A stretch of 64,000 nucleotides of DNA from Algibacter miyuki (GTDB taxonomy: Bacteria > Bacteroidota > Bacteroidia > Flavobacteriales > Flavobacteriaceae), in NCBI RefSeq assembly GCF_042427745.1, contig NZ_JBHMFA010000009.1, one strand, 5' to 3'. Positions 17,790-26,456 of this stretch are shown here, one piece after another. A program made the translations under genes and the position numbers. The first letter of the stretch is position 1. Each line of letters opens with the position of its first letter. The notes beneath the pieces are model-generated. The model worked only from the letters and a program-made list of their open reading frames with translations, made no database searches and was not told where the DNA came from.

Positions 17790-17880
17790 TCTTCTATACC
17801 AAAATAGATATGGCTCTATAGATAATTCTGATTATCTCTTGGTGCTTTTTTTATTCAAAATGTAGTACTTTTATAGTGTT

Positions 17881-19005
17881 ATGAATAGAAAAACATCAAG
17901 AAAAGGCTTCGTTTTTAAAACTTACGAAGCACCTTATCAATCTCCTTTTGATAAGTTATTCGATATTTTTAAAGAACTTATTACACATACTTCTGGCGAT
18001 TTCGATGAGGCCATAAGTTGGTTGCGCGAACTCGATAAGGAATACACCTTAACTACTGCAGAATATACTATAGACGATTTTATTGAAGACCTTAAAAAGA
18101 AGGGCTACATAAAAGAAGAAATAGATCCAGATGGTAATGGCGGTATCGCGATTACAGCAAAAACCGAACGTGCTATAAGGCAGCAAGCCTTAGACCAGAT
18201 TTTTGGTAATATAAAGCGCAGCGGACAAGGGAATCATAAAAGTAAAGGGCAGGGCACAGGCGACGAGCATACTGGCGATTTTAGAAACTATCAGTTTGGT
18301 GATGCTTTAGATAAAGTATCGATGACGGAGAGTCTAAAGAATGCGCAAATTAATCATGGAATTTCTAATTTTACCTTATCGGAAGATGATTTGGTAGTTG
18401 AAGAAACCTTGCATAAAGCGCAAATGAGTACTGTGTTAATGATTGATATTAGCCACAGTATGATTTTGTATGGTGAAGATAGAATAACACCAGCTAAAAA
18501 AGTAGCTATGGCTTTAGCCGAATTAATTACCACGCGATACCCAAAAGATACACTCGATATTTTGGTGTTTGGTAACGATGCTTGGCAAATAGAAATTAAA
18601 GATTTGCCGTATTTAAAAGTTGGTCCATACCACACAAATACCGTTGCTGGTTTACAATTGGCTATGGATTTACTCCGAAGAAAACGAAATACCAACAAAC
18701 AAATTTTTATGATAACCGACGGCAAACCAAGTTGCTTACGTCTTCCGGATGGTCAATATTATAAAAATAGTAATGGTCTAGATACCTATATTGTAAATAA
18801 ATGTTATGCCATGGCGCAACAAGCGAGGCGTTTACATATTCCTATTACCACCTTTATGATTGCACAAGATAACTACTTAATGCAGTTTGTTCGTGAGTTT
18901 ACAAAGGCCAACCAAGGGAAAGCATTTTACACCGGTTTAAAAGGTTTAGGTGAAATGATTTTTGAAGATTACGAAACCAATAGAAAGAAACGAATTAAAG
19001 GATAA
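17881..19005 (+). CDS. von Willebrand factor A domain protein
   Basis: 374 residues. An N-terminal helical region (about 1-150) precedes a VWA domain (about 175-365) with the MIDAS metal site DISHS and the later TDGKPS. VWA proteins encoded with MoxR-type AAA ATPases are thought to act as metal-dependent adaptors for folding or metal insertion into target complexes. The AAA gene follows 90 bases downstream on the same strand. No signal peptide or transmembrane segment is visible, so the pair should be cytoplasmic. The client protein cannot be told from the context. Confidence 0.85.
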   Translation: MNRKTSRKGFVFKTYEAPYQSPFDKLFDIFKELITHTSGDFDEAISWLRELDKEYTLTTAEYTIDDFIEDLKKKGYIKEEIDPDGNGGIAITAKTERAIRQQALDQIFGNIKRSGQGNHKSKGQGTGDEHTGDFRNYQFGDALDKVSMTESLKNAQINHGISNFTLSEDDLVVEETLHKAQMSTVLMIDISHSMILYGEDRITPAKKVAMALAELITTRYPKDTLDILVFGNDAWQIEIKDLPYLKVGPYHTNTVAGLQLAMDLLRRKRNTNKQIFMITDGKPSCLRLPDGQYYKNSNGLDTYIVNKCYAMAQQARRLHIPITTFMIAQDNYLMQFVREFTKANQGKAFYTGLKGLGEMIFEDYETNRKKRIKG

Positions 19006-19027
19006 AAAAGATAAAATTAAGAGTTCA

Positions 19028-19069
19028 GAAAAAAGATATGGAATAGTAATGAGTCTATTTTCTTTTTTC
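19028..19069 (+). other. Long hairpin between the VWA and AAA genes
   Basis: GAAAAAAGA at 19028-19036 pairs perfectly with 19061-19069, with an inner AATAG / CTATT stem. Its 3' arm is T-rich, so it may act as a weak terminator or attenuator setting the ratio of the two proteins. Confidence 0.5.
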
Positions 19070-19095
19070 GATCATCTCTTTTCTAAAGAATAAAT

Positions 19096-20562
19096 ATGAA
19101 AATAGAAAACATAAAAACATTAGGTGAACTTAAAAAGTTAGGTTACAGTAGTAAATCGATAAAAGATGAATTGAGAGATAATTTAATCGTAAAAATTAAA
19201 AATAAAGAAACCACTTTCGAAGGGGTTCATGGTTATGAAAATACCGTGATTCCTGAATTAGAGCGTGCAATTCTATCAAGACATAATATTAATTTATTAG
19301 GATTACGCGGACAAGCAAAAACACGTTTAGCGCGTTTAATGCTTAATCTTTTAGATGAATACATACCGTTTGTAACAGGTTCGGAAATTAATGACGATCC
19401 GTTACAACCTATCTCAAGATTTGCTGTAGAATTAATAAAAGAACAAGGCGATAATACCCCAATTTCTTGGTTACATAGAAGTGACAGGTTTGCTGAAAAA
19501 TTAGCAACGCCAGATGTTACGGTTGCCGATATTATTGGAGATGTAGATCCTATAAAAGCTGCAAATTTAAAGCTTAGTTATGCCGATGATCGTGTAATTC
19601 ATTATGGTATGATTCCGAGAGCAAATCGATGTATTTTTGTAATTAACGAACTTCCCGATTTACAAGCTAGAATACAAGTAGCCTTGTTTAATATTTTACA
19701 AGAAGGCGATATTCAAATTAGAGGTTTTAAGCTGAGGTTACCTTTAGATATTCAATTTTTATTTACGGCAAACCCAGAAGATTATACCAATAGAGGGAGT
19801 ATTGTAACGCCTTTAAAAGATAGAATTGGGTCGCAAATATTAACGCATTATCCTGAAGATATTGAAACGGCTAGACGTATTACGGAACAAGAATCTAATT
19901 TAGTTGAAGGGCAAAAAAGCGCTGTGAAAGTTCCTGATTTTGCTAAAGACCTTTTAGAGCAAATTGTTTTTGAAGCTAGAGAAAGTGAATATATAGATGC
20001 TAAAAGTGGTGTAAGTGCTAGATTGAGTATCACTGCGTTTGAAAACTTATTAAGCACAGCCGAAAGACGTGCACTAATTTCTGGAGATGATAGTACTACG
20101 GTTCGTTTAAGCGATTTTTCAGGTATTATTCCTGCAATAACTGGTAAGGTCGAGTTGGTTTATGAAGGTGAGCAAGAAGGTGCTGCTGTGGTGGCTTACA
20201 ATCTTATTGGTGAAGCTGTAAAGAGTCTTTTTGAAGAATTTTTTCCGAAGATAAGTAAACTTCAAAAGCAAGATGAGGAAAGTCCGTATGATGATATAGT
20301 ATCATGGTTTTTTAATGAAAAGGATGGTTTTGAATTGTTAGACGATTTAAAAAACAAAGAATACACTAATGTATTAGATGCTATTTCTCCTTTAGATGAT
20401 TTACTTGGTGAATATCAACCTAATTTAAAACCTGAAGATGCTTATTTCATGAAAGAGTTTGTGCTTTGGGCATTAGTAGAGTTTAAATTATTAAGTAAAC
20501 AGCGTTTTTCCGAAGGCACCCAATTTAGAGATCCTTATGGAAGTTTTATAAGTGGGATTTAA
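19096..20562 (+). CDS. MoxR/magnesium-chelatase-like AAA ATPase
   Basis: 488 residues with an AAA core of the MoxR/ChlI type at about 50-320. Walker A reads GLRGQAKT (about 75) and the Walker B region reads IFVINELPDL, with Asn-Glu where Asp-Glu is usual; this form recurs in related proteins, so it does not mean the ATPase is dead. Sensor-1 is in FTANPEDYTNRG. The C-terminal 160 residues are helical and unassigned. It pairs with the upstream VWA protein as a probable chaperone system. A strong terminator lies 32 bases after the stop. Confidence 0.87.
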   Translation: MKIENIKTLGELKKLGYSSKSIKDELRDNLIVKIKNKETTFEGVHGYENTVIPELERAILSRHNINLLGLRGQAKTRLARLMLNLLDEYIPFVTGSEINDDPLQPISRFAVELIKEQGDNTPISWLHRSDRFAEKLATPDVTVADIIGDVDPIKAANLKLSYADDRVIHYGMIPRANRCIFVINELPDLQARIQVALFNILQEGDIQIRGFKLRLPLDIQFLFTANPEDYTNRGSIVTPLKDRIGSQILTHYPEDIETARRITEQESNLVEGQKSAVKVPDFAKDLLEQIVFEARESEYIDAKSGVSARLSITAFENLLSTAERRALISGDDSTTVRLSDFSGIIPAITGKVELVYEGEQEGAAVVAYNLIGEAVKSLFEEFFPKISKLQKQDEESPYDDIVSWFFNEKDGFELLDDLKNKEYTNVLDAISPLDDLLGEYQPNLKPEDAYFMKEFVLWALVEFKLLSKQRFSEGTQFRDPYGSFISGI

Positions 20563-20593
20563 TCACTTGATAAATAAGTTTTTAATTATGAAA

Positions 20594-20627
20594 GCGATAA
20601 GAAATAAATTTTCTTATCGCTTTTTTT
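20594..20627 (+). terminator. Terminator of the VWA-AAA unit
   Basis: GCGATAAGAA at 20594-20603 pairs perfectly with 20611-20620 and is followed by seven T. Confidence 0.9.
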
Positions 20628-20822
20628 GGGTTCACCAATTATCATATACTCAAAAATTATAGTACTGTTTTTAATATTTCGTAGTCTTTATCTTTCTATT
20701 TTTCATATAAGGAAAACACTTTTGGTTTAATCCGTTTTCTTTGGTTTTTTGACGAAAAATCGTTAGTTTATACTCAAAAACAGAGTAAAAATTGACAATA
20801 ATCGATAAATTTTAAAGATTTT

Positions 20823-22910
20823 ATGGAAAAACCTAATAGTGAAATTCAACATGATATCAATTTATTATCTTTTGATATAGATAACACGCTTATAGATTTT
20901 AATACTCATAAAAGTAACTTTCGGAAAGTATGGAAAAAACACAAGCCAGAACAAGGTGTATTACTGGCATACAATACGGGGCGTTTGGTTGATGATGTTA
21001 TTCATTTAATAGAAAAAGGGACATTGCCAGAGCCCGATTATATTATTTCTGGTGTAGGTACTCATATTTATGATTACAATAAAAAATGTGTTGTTAAAGA
21101 ATTTAATGACGTTTTAGACGATGGGTGGGATTTAAAATTGGTTGAAGATATTATACAAAATATCGATGGCCCGATAAACGAACAGCCAAGTAAATATCAG
21201 CATGATTATAAGCGTAGTTATTATTTTCATAATGCTACAGAAGCTGTTATTACCGAGATTGAAAATACTTTTGTTAGAGCCAATATGGATATTAACGTGG
21301 TGTATTCTCAAGAGCAATTTCTAGATATTCTTCCTAAGTGGGCCAATAAAGGAAATGCTTTGCAATGGCTTCTACGAAAGCTGAATTTAAAAGCTTCGAA
21401 CGCTTTGGTTGCTGGAGATAGCGGTAACGATTCTGCTATGTTCGATATGGAAGATATTAAAGGAATCGTGGTAGCGAATGCTCACGAAGAACTTTATAAA
21501 TACACCAAATACCGTCAAATTTACCATGCAGAAAAAGATTGTGGAGATGGTGTTATAGAAGGTTTAGTGTATTATGGTATTCTACCAGAAGAGGCTATTG
21601 TGGCAAGCAATACAGATCATACCGAAGATTATATTATTCAACAGGAATTAAATAGTATTGCTTCCGAAGATGATAAAGAAAAACTAGATCTTATTTTAGA
21701 AGGTTACGAGAAAGCCATTATTGCTTTAAAGAAAAATATAACACCTCTCGGGTTTTCCGCATGCTCTATTGAAGATAATATTACCCATGGAACCGATGAA
21801 AACTACCATAGTGTTTGGGCCAGAGATGGCGCCATTACAGTAATTGGTTCGTTGTCTTTAGTGGATGATGAAGAGATACATAAATGTCAACGGCAGACTT
21901 TAGTAACATTAATTGAGAATAGCTCGAGAAACGGGCAAATCCCTTCTAACGTACGTTTAAAAGATAATCAACCCGATTATTCTGGCGTAGGTGGTATTTG
22001 CTCTATAGATAGCGGTATTTGGGTTGTAATTGCATTTTACGAATACGTAAACGTTACAAAAGATATTAAGTTTTTACGTAAATATATTGGAGATATTAAA
22101 GAAACCATGCGTTGGCTTGGTGCGCACGATAGTAATAATGATGCTTTATTAGAAATTCCTGAAGCCGGAGATTGGACGGATTTATTTGGCGGAAGCTACA
22201 ATATTTTATATGATGAAATTCTTTGGTATCGCTCTAATGTGTGTTTTGGTAGAATGTTAGAAATGCTTGGCGATTATGATGAAGCTGGAGAATACATCCG
22301 TTGGTCTCAAGTTATTAAAAAGGAAATTTTACAGAATTTCTGGCCATCCACGCAGCAAAAATTATTTCAAACGGTGTCATTCGCAGAGCGTCAGTTTACA
22401 CTAGGTGATACACCTTATTTAATTCAACAAACTACTCCATTCGATTTTAGTTGGCGTTGTGATGTCTTCGGAAACGTGCTCGCCTTTTTATTTGGTACAG
22501 TCGATGCAGAAAAAGCGCATCAAACCTTTAAATTTATGTTAGGCGTAGGGGTTAACGATCCTTTTCCGGTATCTAATGTGTATCCGGTTGTAACACCAGG
22601 AGATCCCGATTGGAAACCTTATTACACCGTTAATTTATTGAATTTACCAAACCACTATCACAACGGCGGTATTTGGCCTTTTGTAGGTGGTTTTTGGGTG
22701 AAATTTATTGGGAAACTTGGTTTTAGAGATATGGCTATTTCCGAGTTGCATAAGCTGGCTTTAATAAATAAGGAAGGTTTAAATGATGAGTGGGAGTTTA
22801 ACGAATGGGCACACGGTGTCACCGGAAAGGCGATGGGGAAAGCCTATCAGGCTTGGTCTGCAGCTCAGTATATTTCGGCTTGTCACGCTTTAAAAATAAT
22901 TAAGAAATAA
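20823..22910 (+). CDS. HAD sugar-phosphatase / GH100-like glycosidase fusion
   Basis: 695 residues in two parts. Residues about 12-255 are a HAD-IIB sucrose-phosphatase-type domain: nucleophile motif FDIDNT (Asp18 and Asp20), NTGR and the metal motif GDSGND. Residues about 280-690 form an (alpha/alpha)6-type glycosidase resembling neutral invertases (GH100) and debranching enzymes: WARDGAI, SIDSGIWVVIAFYEY, EAGDWTD, HNGGIWPFVGGFW and GKAYQAWSAAQY. With the downstream GT4 enzyme it suggests synthesis of a sucrose-like disaccharide by phosphate ester and phosphatase, with hydrolysis built into the same protein. The disaccharide is inferred; sucrose, mannosylfructose or a related sugar are possible. 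It is 20 bases ahead of the GT4 gene. Confidence 0.8.
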   Translation: MEKPNSEIQHDINLLSFDIDNTLIDFNTHKSNFRKVWKKHKPEQGVLLAYNTGRLVDDVIHLIEKGTLPEPDYIISGVGTHIYDYNKKCVVKEFNDVLDDGWDLKLVEDIIQNIDGPINEQPSKYQHDYKRSYYFHNATEAVITEIENTFVRANMDINVVYSQEQFLDILPKWANKGNALQWLLRKLNLKASNALVAGDSGNDSAMFDMEDIKGIVVANAHEELYKYTKYRQIYHAEKDCGDGVIEGLVYYGILPEEAIVASNTDHTEDYIIQQELNSIASEDDKEKLDLILEGYEKAIIALKKNITPLGFSACSIEDNITHGTDENYHSVWARDGAITVIGSLSLVDDEEIHKCQRQTLVTLIENSSRNGQIPSNVRLKDNQPDYSGVGGICSIDSGIWVVIAFYEYVNVTKDIKFLRKYIGDIKETMRWLGAHDSNNDALLEIPEAGDWTDLFGGSYNILYDEILWYRSNVCFGRMLEMLGDYDEAGEYIRWSQVIKKEILQNFWPSTQQKLFQTVSFAERQFTLGDTPYLIQQTTPFDFSWRCDVFGNVLAFLFGTVDAEKAHQTFKFMLGVGVNDPFPVSNVYPVVTPGDPDWKPYYTVNLLNLPNHYHNGGIWPFVGGFWVKFIGKLGFRDMAISELHKLALINKEGLNDEWEFNEWAHGVTGKAMGKAYQAWSAAQYISACHALKIIKK

Positions 22911-22929
22911 TTTAACAAACTATAAAACT

Positions 22930-24210
22930 ATGAAATCAATATTAATGATCTCTTTACATGGATATGTAGGAGCAAATCCGGAATTAGGTAAACCTGATAC
23001 AGGAGGCCAAGTAGTTTATGTTTTAGAACTTGCAGAACGTTTTAGTCGGTTAGGTAAGCGGGTAGATTTGGTAACACGTCAATTCGAAGATCAACCAGAG
23101 TACGATAATGTGCATGAAAATTATAGTGTTTGGCGTATTCCTTTTGGAGGTAAAAAATTCATTAGGAAAGAGGATATGCACGACCATCTTAAAGCTTTTG
23201 TAACAAATACTTTAGCAGCCATAAAAAAAGAGAATAAAAAATATGATGTCGTCTATTCGCATTATTGGGATGCTGGTTGGGCAGGTCAAAAAATAGCTGA
23301 AGAACTGGGCATATCTCACGTGCATACACCGCATTCTTTAGGTTGGTGGAAACAACACAGTATGGGAAGTGATATGGACGAAAAGGAAATGGAAAAGACC
23401 TATCGTTTTAAGGAACGTATTAGAAAGGAATATTTCGTTTACCAAATGTGCAACCATATTGTAGCCACAACATTACCTCAAGTCGATTTATTGACGCAGC
23501 AATATGATGTGCTTTCCCGAAACTGTACTATGATTCCTCCGGGAATTGATGAAAATCGATTTTACCCGGTACCTACAAAAGAAAATGATAAAATTCGTGT
23601 TAAATACGATATACAACCTACAGATATTTTGGCTTTAGGGAGAATGGCGCACAACAAAGGTTACGACTTACTGATTAAAGCTCTTCCTACCGTTTTTGAA
23701 CTTTGCCCCGAAGCGCGATTAGTTGCAGCTATTGGAGGCGACCAGTCTGAGCAAGATGATAAAGGGGTTGCTGGCTTAAAAAAGTTAGCAGGAGAGTTAG
23801 GTGTTTTAGATCGAATAACATGGAAAAATTATATTGCCGATGAAGATTTAGCTAACGTATATCGAGCGGCTAATATTTTTGCCATGCCTTCACGTTACGA
23901 ACCTTTTGGTATGGTGGCTATTGAAGCTATGGCGTGCGGAACACCAAGTGTAGTTACCGTACACGGCGGATTATACGATTTAATAGATTTTGGAAATCAA
24001 GCCTTATTTGCAGACCCGCATAGACCTACCGAATTTGGAGCGATGATGGCCATGCCTTTATTGTATCCTAAAATGCGTAATGAATTATCTGTGGAAGGCG
24101 CGCGTTTTGCTAGACGTAATTTTGGATGGACAGGTATTGCAAAGCGTATGCTGCGAGTATTTACAAGCTCTATTAACCAAAATACCATGGAATCTAATCT
24201 GTTTTATTAA
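22930..24210 (+). CDS. GT4 glycosyltransferase, sucrose-phosphate-synthase-like
   Basis: 426 residues, a GT-B fold enzyme. The N-terminal domain opens with MISLHGYVGANPELGKPDTGGQ, the loop shared by sucrose-phosphate synthases and mannosylfructose-phosphate synthases, followed by HTPHSLGWWK. The C-terminal nucleotide-sugar domain has GRMAHNKGYDLLIKAL and the acceptor motif SRYEPFGMVAIEAMACGTP. It would transfer a sugar from a nucleotide donor to a hexose phosphate, probably fructose 6-phosphate, giving a product for the upstream HAD phosphatase. A compatible-solute role fits a marine bacterium but is inference. It is shorter than plant SPS and lacks the regulatory and phosphatase extensions. 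Confidence 0.82.
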   Translation: MKSILMISLHGYVGANPELGKPDTGGQVVYVLELAERFSRLGKRVDLVTRQFEDQPEYDNVHENYSVWRIPFGGKKFIRKEDMHDHLKAFVTNTLAAIKKENKKYDVVYSHYWDAGWAGQKIAEELGISHVHTPHSLGWWKQHSMGSDMDEKEMEKTYRFKERIRKEYFVYQMCNHIVATTLPQVDLLTQQYDVLSRNCTMIPPGIDENRFYPVPTKENDKIRVKYDIQPTDILALGRMAHNKGYDLLIKALPTVFELCPEARLVAAIGGDQSEQDDKGVAGLKKLAGELGVLDRITWKNYIADEDLANVYRAANIFAMPSRYEPFGMVAIEAMACGTPSVVTVHGGLYDLIDFGNQALFADPHRPTEFGAMMAMPLLYPKMRNELSVEGARFARRNFGWTGIAKRMLRVFTSSINQNTMESNLFY

Positions 24211-24224
24211 TATAGGTTTTTAGT

Positions 24225-24803
24225 TTACCAAGTATCTCTACTTTTGATATTATTAGCGCATAATCGAATAATTTCGGTTATGCGTTTTTCTTTTGTAGCA
24301 TCGCGTTTAGCACTGTGTAACCAAAATAAATAGTGCTTTTTATAGGAAGGTGCAAAATTTTGGTAGTTTTTAAAAGCTTCTGGATTTTCATCAAAGGCCT
24401 TTTTTAAGGCTTCTGGTATAATGCCTTTTTCTATGGGATCAAGAGCTGTCCAGCTGCCGTTTTGTTTTCCAATTTTAATAATGTCTAGTCCTGATTTGTG
24501 CATTAAACCTTCTGCAGTAAGGGTTTTTATATACTTTTTGTTTAAGGCGCTCCAAATACTTTTATGATTTCTTGGAGAGAAATATTGTTTACGCTTTCCG
24601 TTACCTAAACTTTTTACTGTAGAATCTATCCAACCATAGCAAATGGCAACTTTCACGGCTTCTTCCCAGCGCATGGAAGGCTCTTCATTTTCAACTTTGT
24701 AAAAAATCAAATAGATACCTTTAAATTCTTTATGGTTTTCATGTAGCCATTCGCGCCAAGCGGTATCTGTTTTAAAATAAAGTTCGGGAGTTTCCAAAGG
24801 CAT
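24225..24803 (-). CDS. YdeI/OmpD-associated family protein
   Basis: 192 residues matching the YdeI/OmdA family (bacteriocin-protection type): an N-terminal DUF1801-like fold with W-EWLHENHKE and WEEAVKVAICYGWIDS, the segment YFSPRNHKSIWSALNK, and a C-terminal FWLHSAKRDATKEKRI helix. The biochemical role of the family is unclear; some members are tied to resistance to peptides. Its start overlaps the stop codon of the M1 peptidase gene (TAATG), so it is translationally coupled to it. Confidence 0.85.
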   Translation of the reverse strand: MPLETPELYFKTDTAWREWLHENHKEFKGIYLIFYKVENEEPSMRWEEAVKVAICYGWIDSTVKSLGNGKRKQYFSPRNHKSIWSALNKKYIKTLTAEGLMHKSGLDIIKIGKQNGSWTALDPIEKGIIPEALKKAFDENPEAFKNYQNFAPSYKKHYLFWLHSAKRDATKEKRITEIIRLCANNIKSRDTW

Positions 24804-26449
24804 TATAGTTTCTTGGTTTCAACATAAAAATCGATATCCACATCGAAAGTTGAAATGTTCGAGTTAAAGTCTAGTGTTTTCCATTCAGAAGTTGGTTTTA
24901 ACCAAGTGTTTTCATTATTTATTTTAACTTCAAGAGGCATGTCAAAATCGGCAACAATGTTTGTCCATCTGTATTTTAGTGCTTTCTTGTTAATAGAATA
25001 TTCAAAAGTAGGGATTTTTACAGATCTTAAATATTGATTGAAAAAAGCTGTTAAATCAATGCCTGATTCTTCAGATAAATAATCTTCAATTTGCTTGGTC
25101 GTTACTGTTTGGTGATAGAATGTTACGTTCATTTCACGTAATATTTGTCTCCATTTTTCATCGTCTTCAATGAGTTGACGTAAGGTGTGTAAAATGTTAG
25201 CGCCTTTAAAATACATATCTCCAGAACCTTCATGATTTACATGGTAGTCTCCAATAATTGGGCGGTCGTTATTTATGTTTTTTCGGGTACCAATAACATA
25301 TTCCGAAGCGGCTTGTTTTCCGTAGTAATAATCTACAAATAAATTTTCAGAATAGGTGGTAAAGCTCTCGTGGATCCACATGTCGGCAATGTCTACGTTG
25401 GTAATATTATTAGCAAACCACTCATGACCAGATTCGTGAATAATAATATAATCGAATTTTAAACCCCAACCGGTTCCTGATAAATCGCGGCCTAAATAGC
25501 CATTTTTAAATTTGTTACCATAAGTTACCGAGCTTTGGTGCTCCATGCCTAAATACGGCACTTCAACAAGTTTAAAGCCATCGACATAAAAAGGATATTG
25601 CCCAAACCAATGCTCAAAAGCTTTCATCATTTTTGGAGCATCTTTAAATTGTTCTTTGGCTTTTTCTAGGTTGTCTCTTAAAACATAATAATCCATGTCT
25701 AAATTTCCTCCTTGACCATCATAAACTTCAGAGAAATGAGCATAATCTCCAATGTTTATATTAACTCCATAATTATTAATCGGATTTTTTACAAACCAAC
25801 TGTAGGTTTTAGTGTCTCCAATACGCTCCACAAGACGCAACCTACCGTTAGATACATTTATTAAATCTTTTGGTACATTTACACTTATCAGCATGCTATC
25901 TACTTCGTCGTACATATGGTCTTTACAGGGCCACCAAACGCTAGCGCCTAAACCTTGGCAAGATGATGCAATAAAATCATTTCCATTTTTATCTTTTTTC
26001 CAAGAGATCCCACCGTCCCAAGGTGCGTTAACAGCTTCTTTTGGGGTCCCTTCATAATAGACATCTAAACTTTTTACAGTGTTTAAATCTTGGTTTTCTT
26101 GAAGCTTTATAAAATGCGCATTGCCGTCATGTCTAATATCTAGTTCAATATTATCTTGAATAACTTTGGTGATTTTTAAAGGCGATTGCAAATCAATCTG
26201 CATTACGGAATCCGCTTTCAATACTTTATATTGAATGGTGTTTTTACCTGAAATAAATTTGTTTTCAGGATCTACTTTGATGTCCAAATGATAATAGGTT
26301 AAATCCCACCATTCACGTTCTGGAGTAATACTTCCGCGGAGGGTGTCTTGATGTGTAAAGCTTGTTTTTTTGCTAAGTAAGCCTTGTGCATTGGCATTAA
26401 AGCAAGCAGAAAGGGCGAGTGCTAAAATTACAAATAGTGTTTTATTCAT
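24803..26449 (-). CDS. M1-family zinc aminopeptidase, secreted
   Basis: 548 residues with a signal peptide (about 1-21, ending ANAQ). The beta-sandwich N-domain covers about 35-240 and the gluzincin catalytic domain about 260-480. The zinc and catalytic site is HESGHEW, followed 18 residues on by the second Glu ligand in WIHESFTTYSE. The substrate motif normally GxMEN reads GMEHQSS, a form seen in M1 enzymes of Bacteroidota. It lacks the C-terminal ERAP-like domain, so it is a short form. It should release N-terminal residues from peptides in the periplasm or outside the cell, together with the M28 enzyme encoded 7 bases upstream. Confidence 0.9.
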   Translation of the reverse strand: MNKTLFVILALALSACFNANAQGLLSKKTSFTHQDTLRGSITPEREWWDLTYYHLDIKVDPENKFISGKNTIQYKVLKADSVMQIDLQSPLKITKVIQDNIELDIRHDGNAHFIKLQENQDLNTVKSLDVYYEGTPKEAVNAPWDGGISWKKDKNGNDFIASSCQGLGASVWWPCKDHMYDEVDSMLISVNVPKDLINVSNGRLRLVERIGDTKTYSWFVKNPINNYGVNINIGDYAHFSEVYDGQGGNLDMDYYVLRDNLEKAKEQFKDAPKMMKAFEHWFGQYPFYVDGFKLVEVPYLGMEHQSSVTYGNKFKNGYLGRDLSGTGWGLKFDYIIIHESGHEWFANNITNVDIADMWIHESFTTYSENLFVDYYYGKQAASEYVIGTRKNINNDRPIIGDYHVNHEGSGDMYFKGANILHTLRQLIEDDEKWRQILREMNVTFYHQTVTTKQIEDYLSEESGIDLTAFFNQYLRSVKIPTFEYSINKKALKYRWTNIVADFDMPLEVKINNENTWLKPTSEWKTLDFNSNISTFDVDIDFYVETKKL

Positions 26450-26456
26450 TTTAAAA

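Noticed and set aside
17820..17837. Terminator after the fnr gene
   Set aside because: AGATAAT pairs with ATTATCT, but the T-run starts nine bases after the stem, so termination is doubtful.
19096..20562. Inactive AAA ATPase because Walker B has Asn-Glu
   Set aside because: The same NELPDL form is familiar in related MoxR-like proteins and the catalytic Glu is kept.
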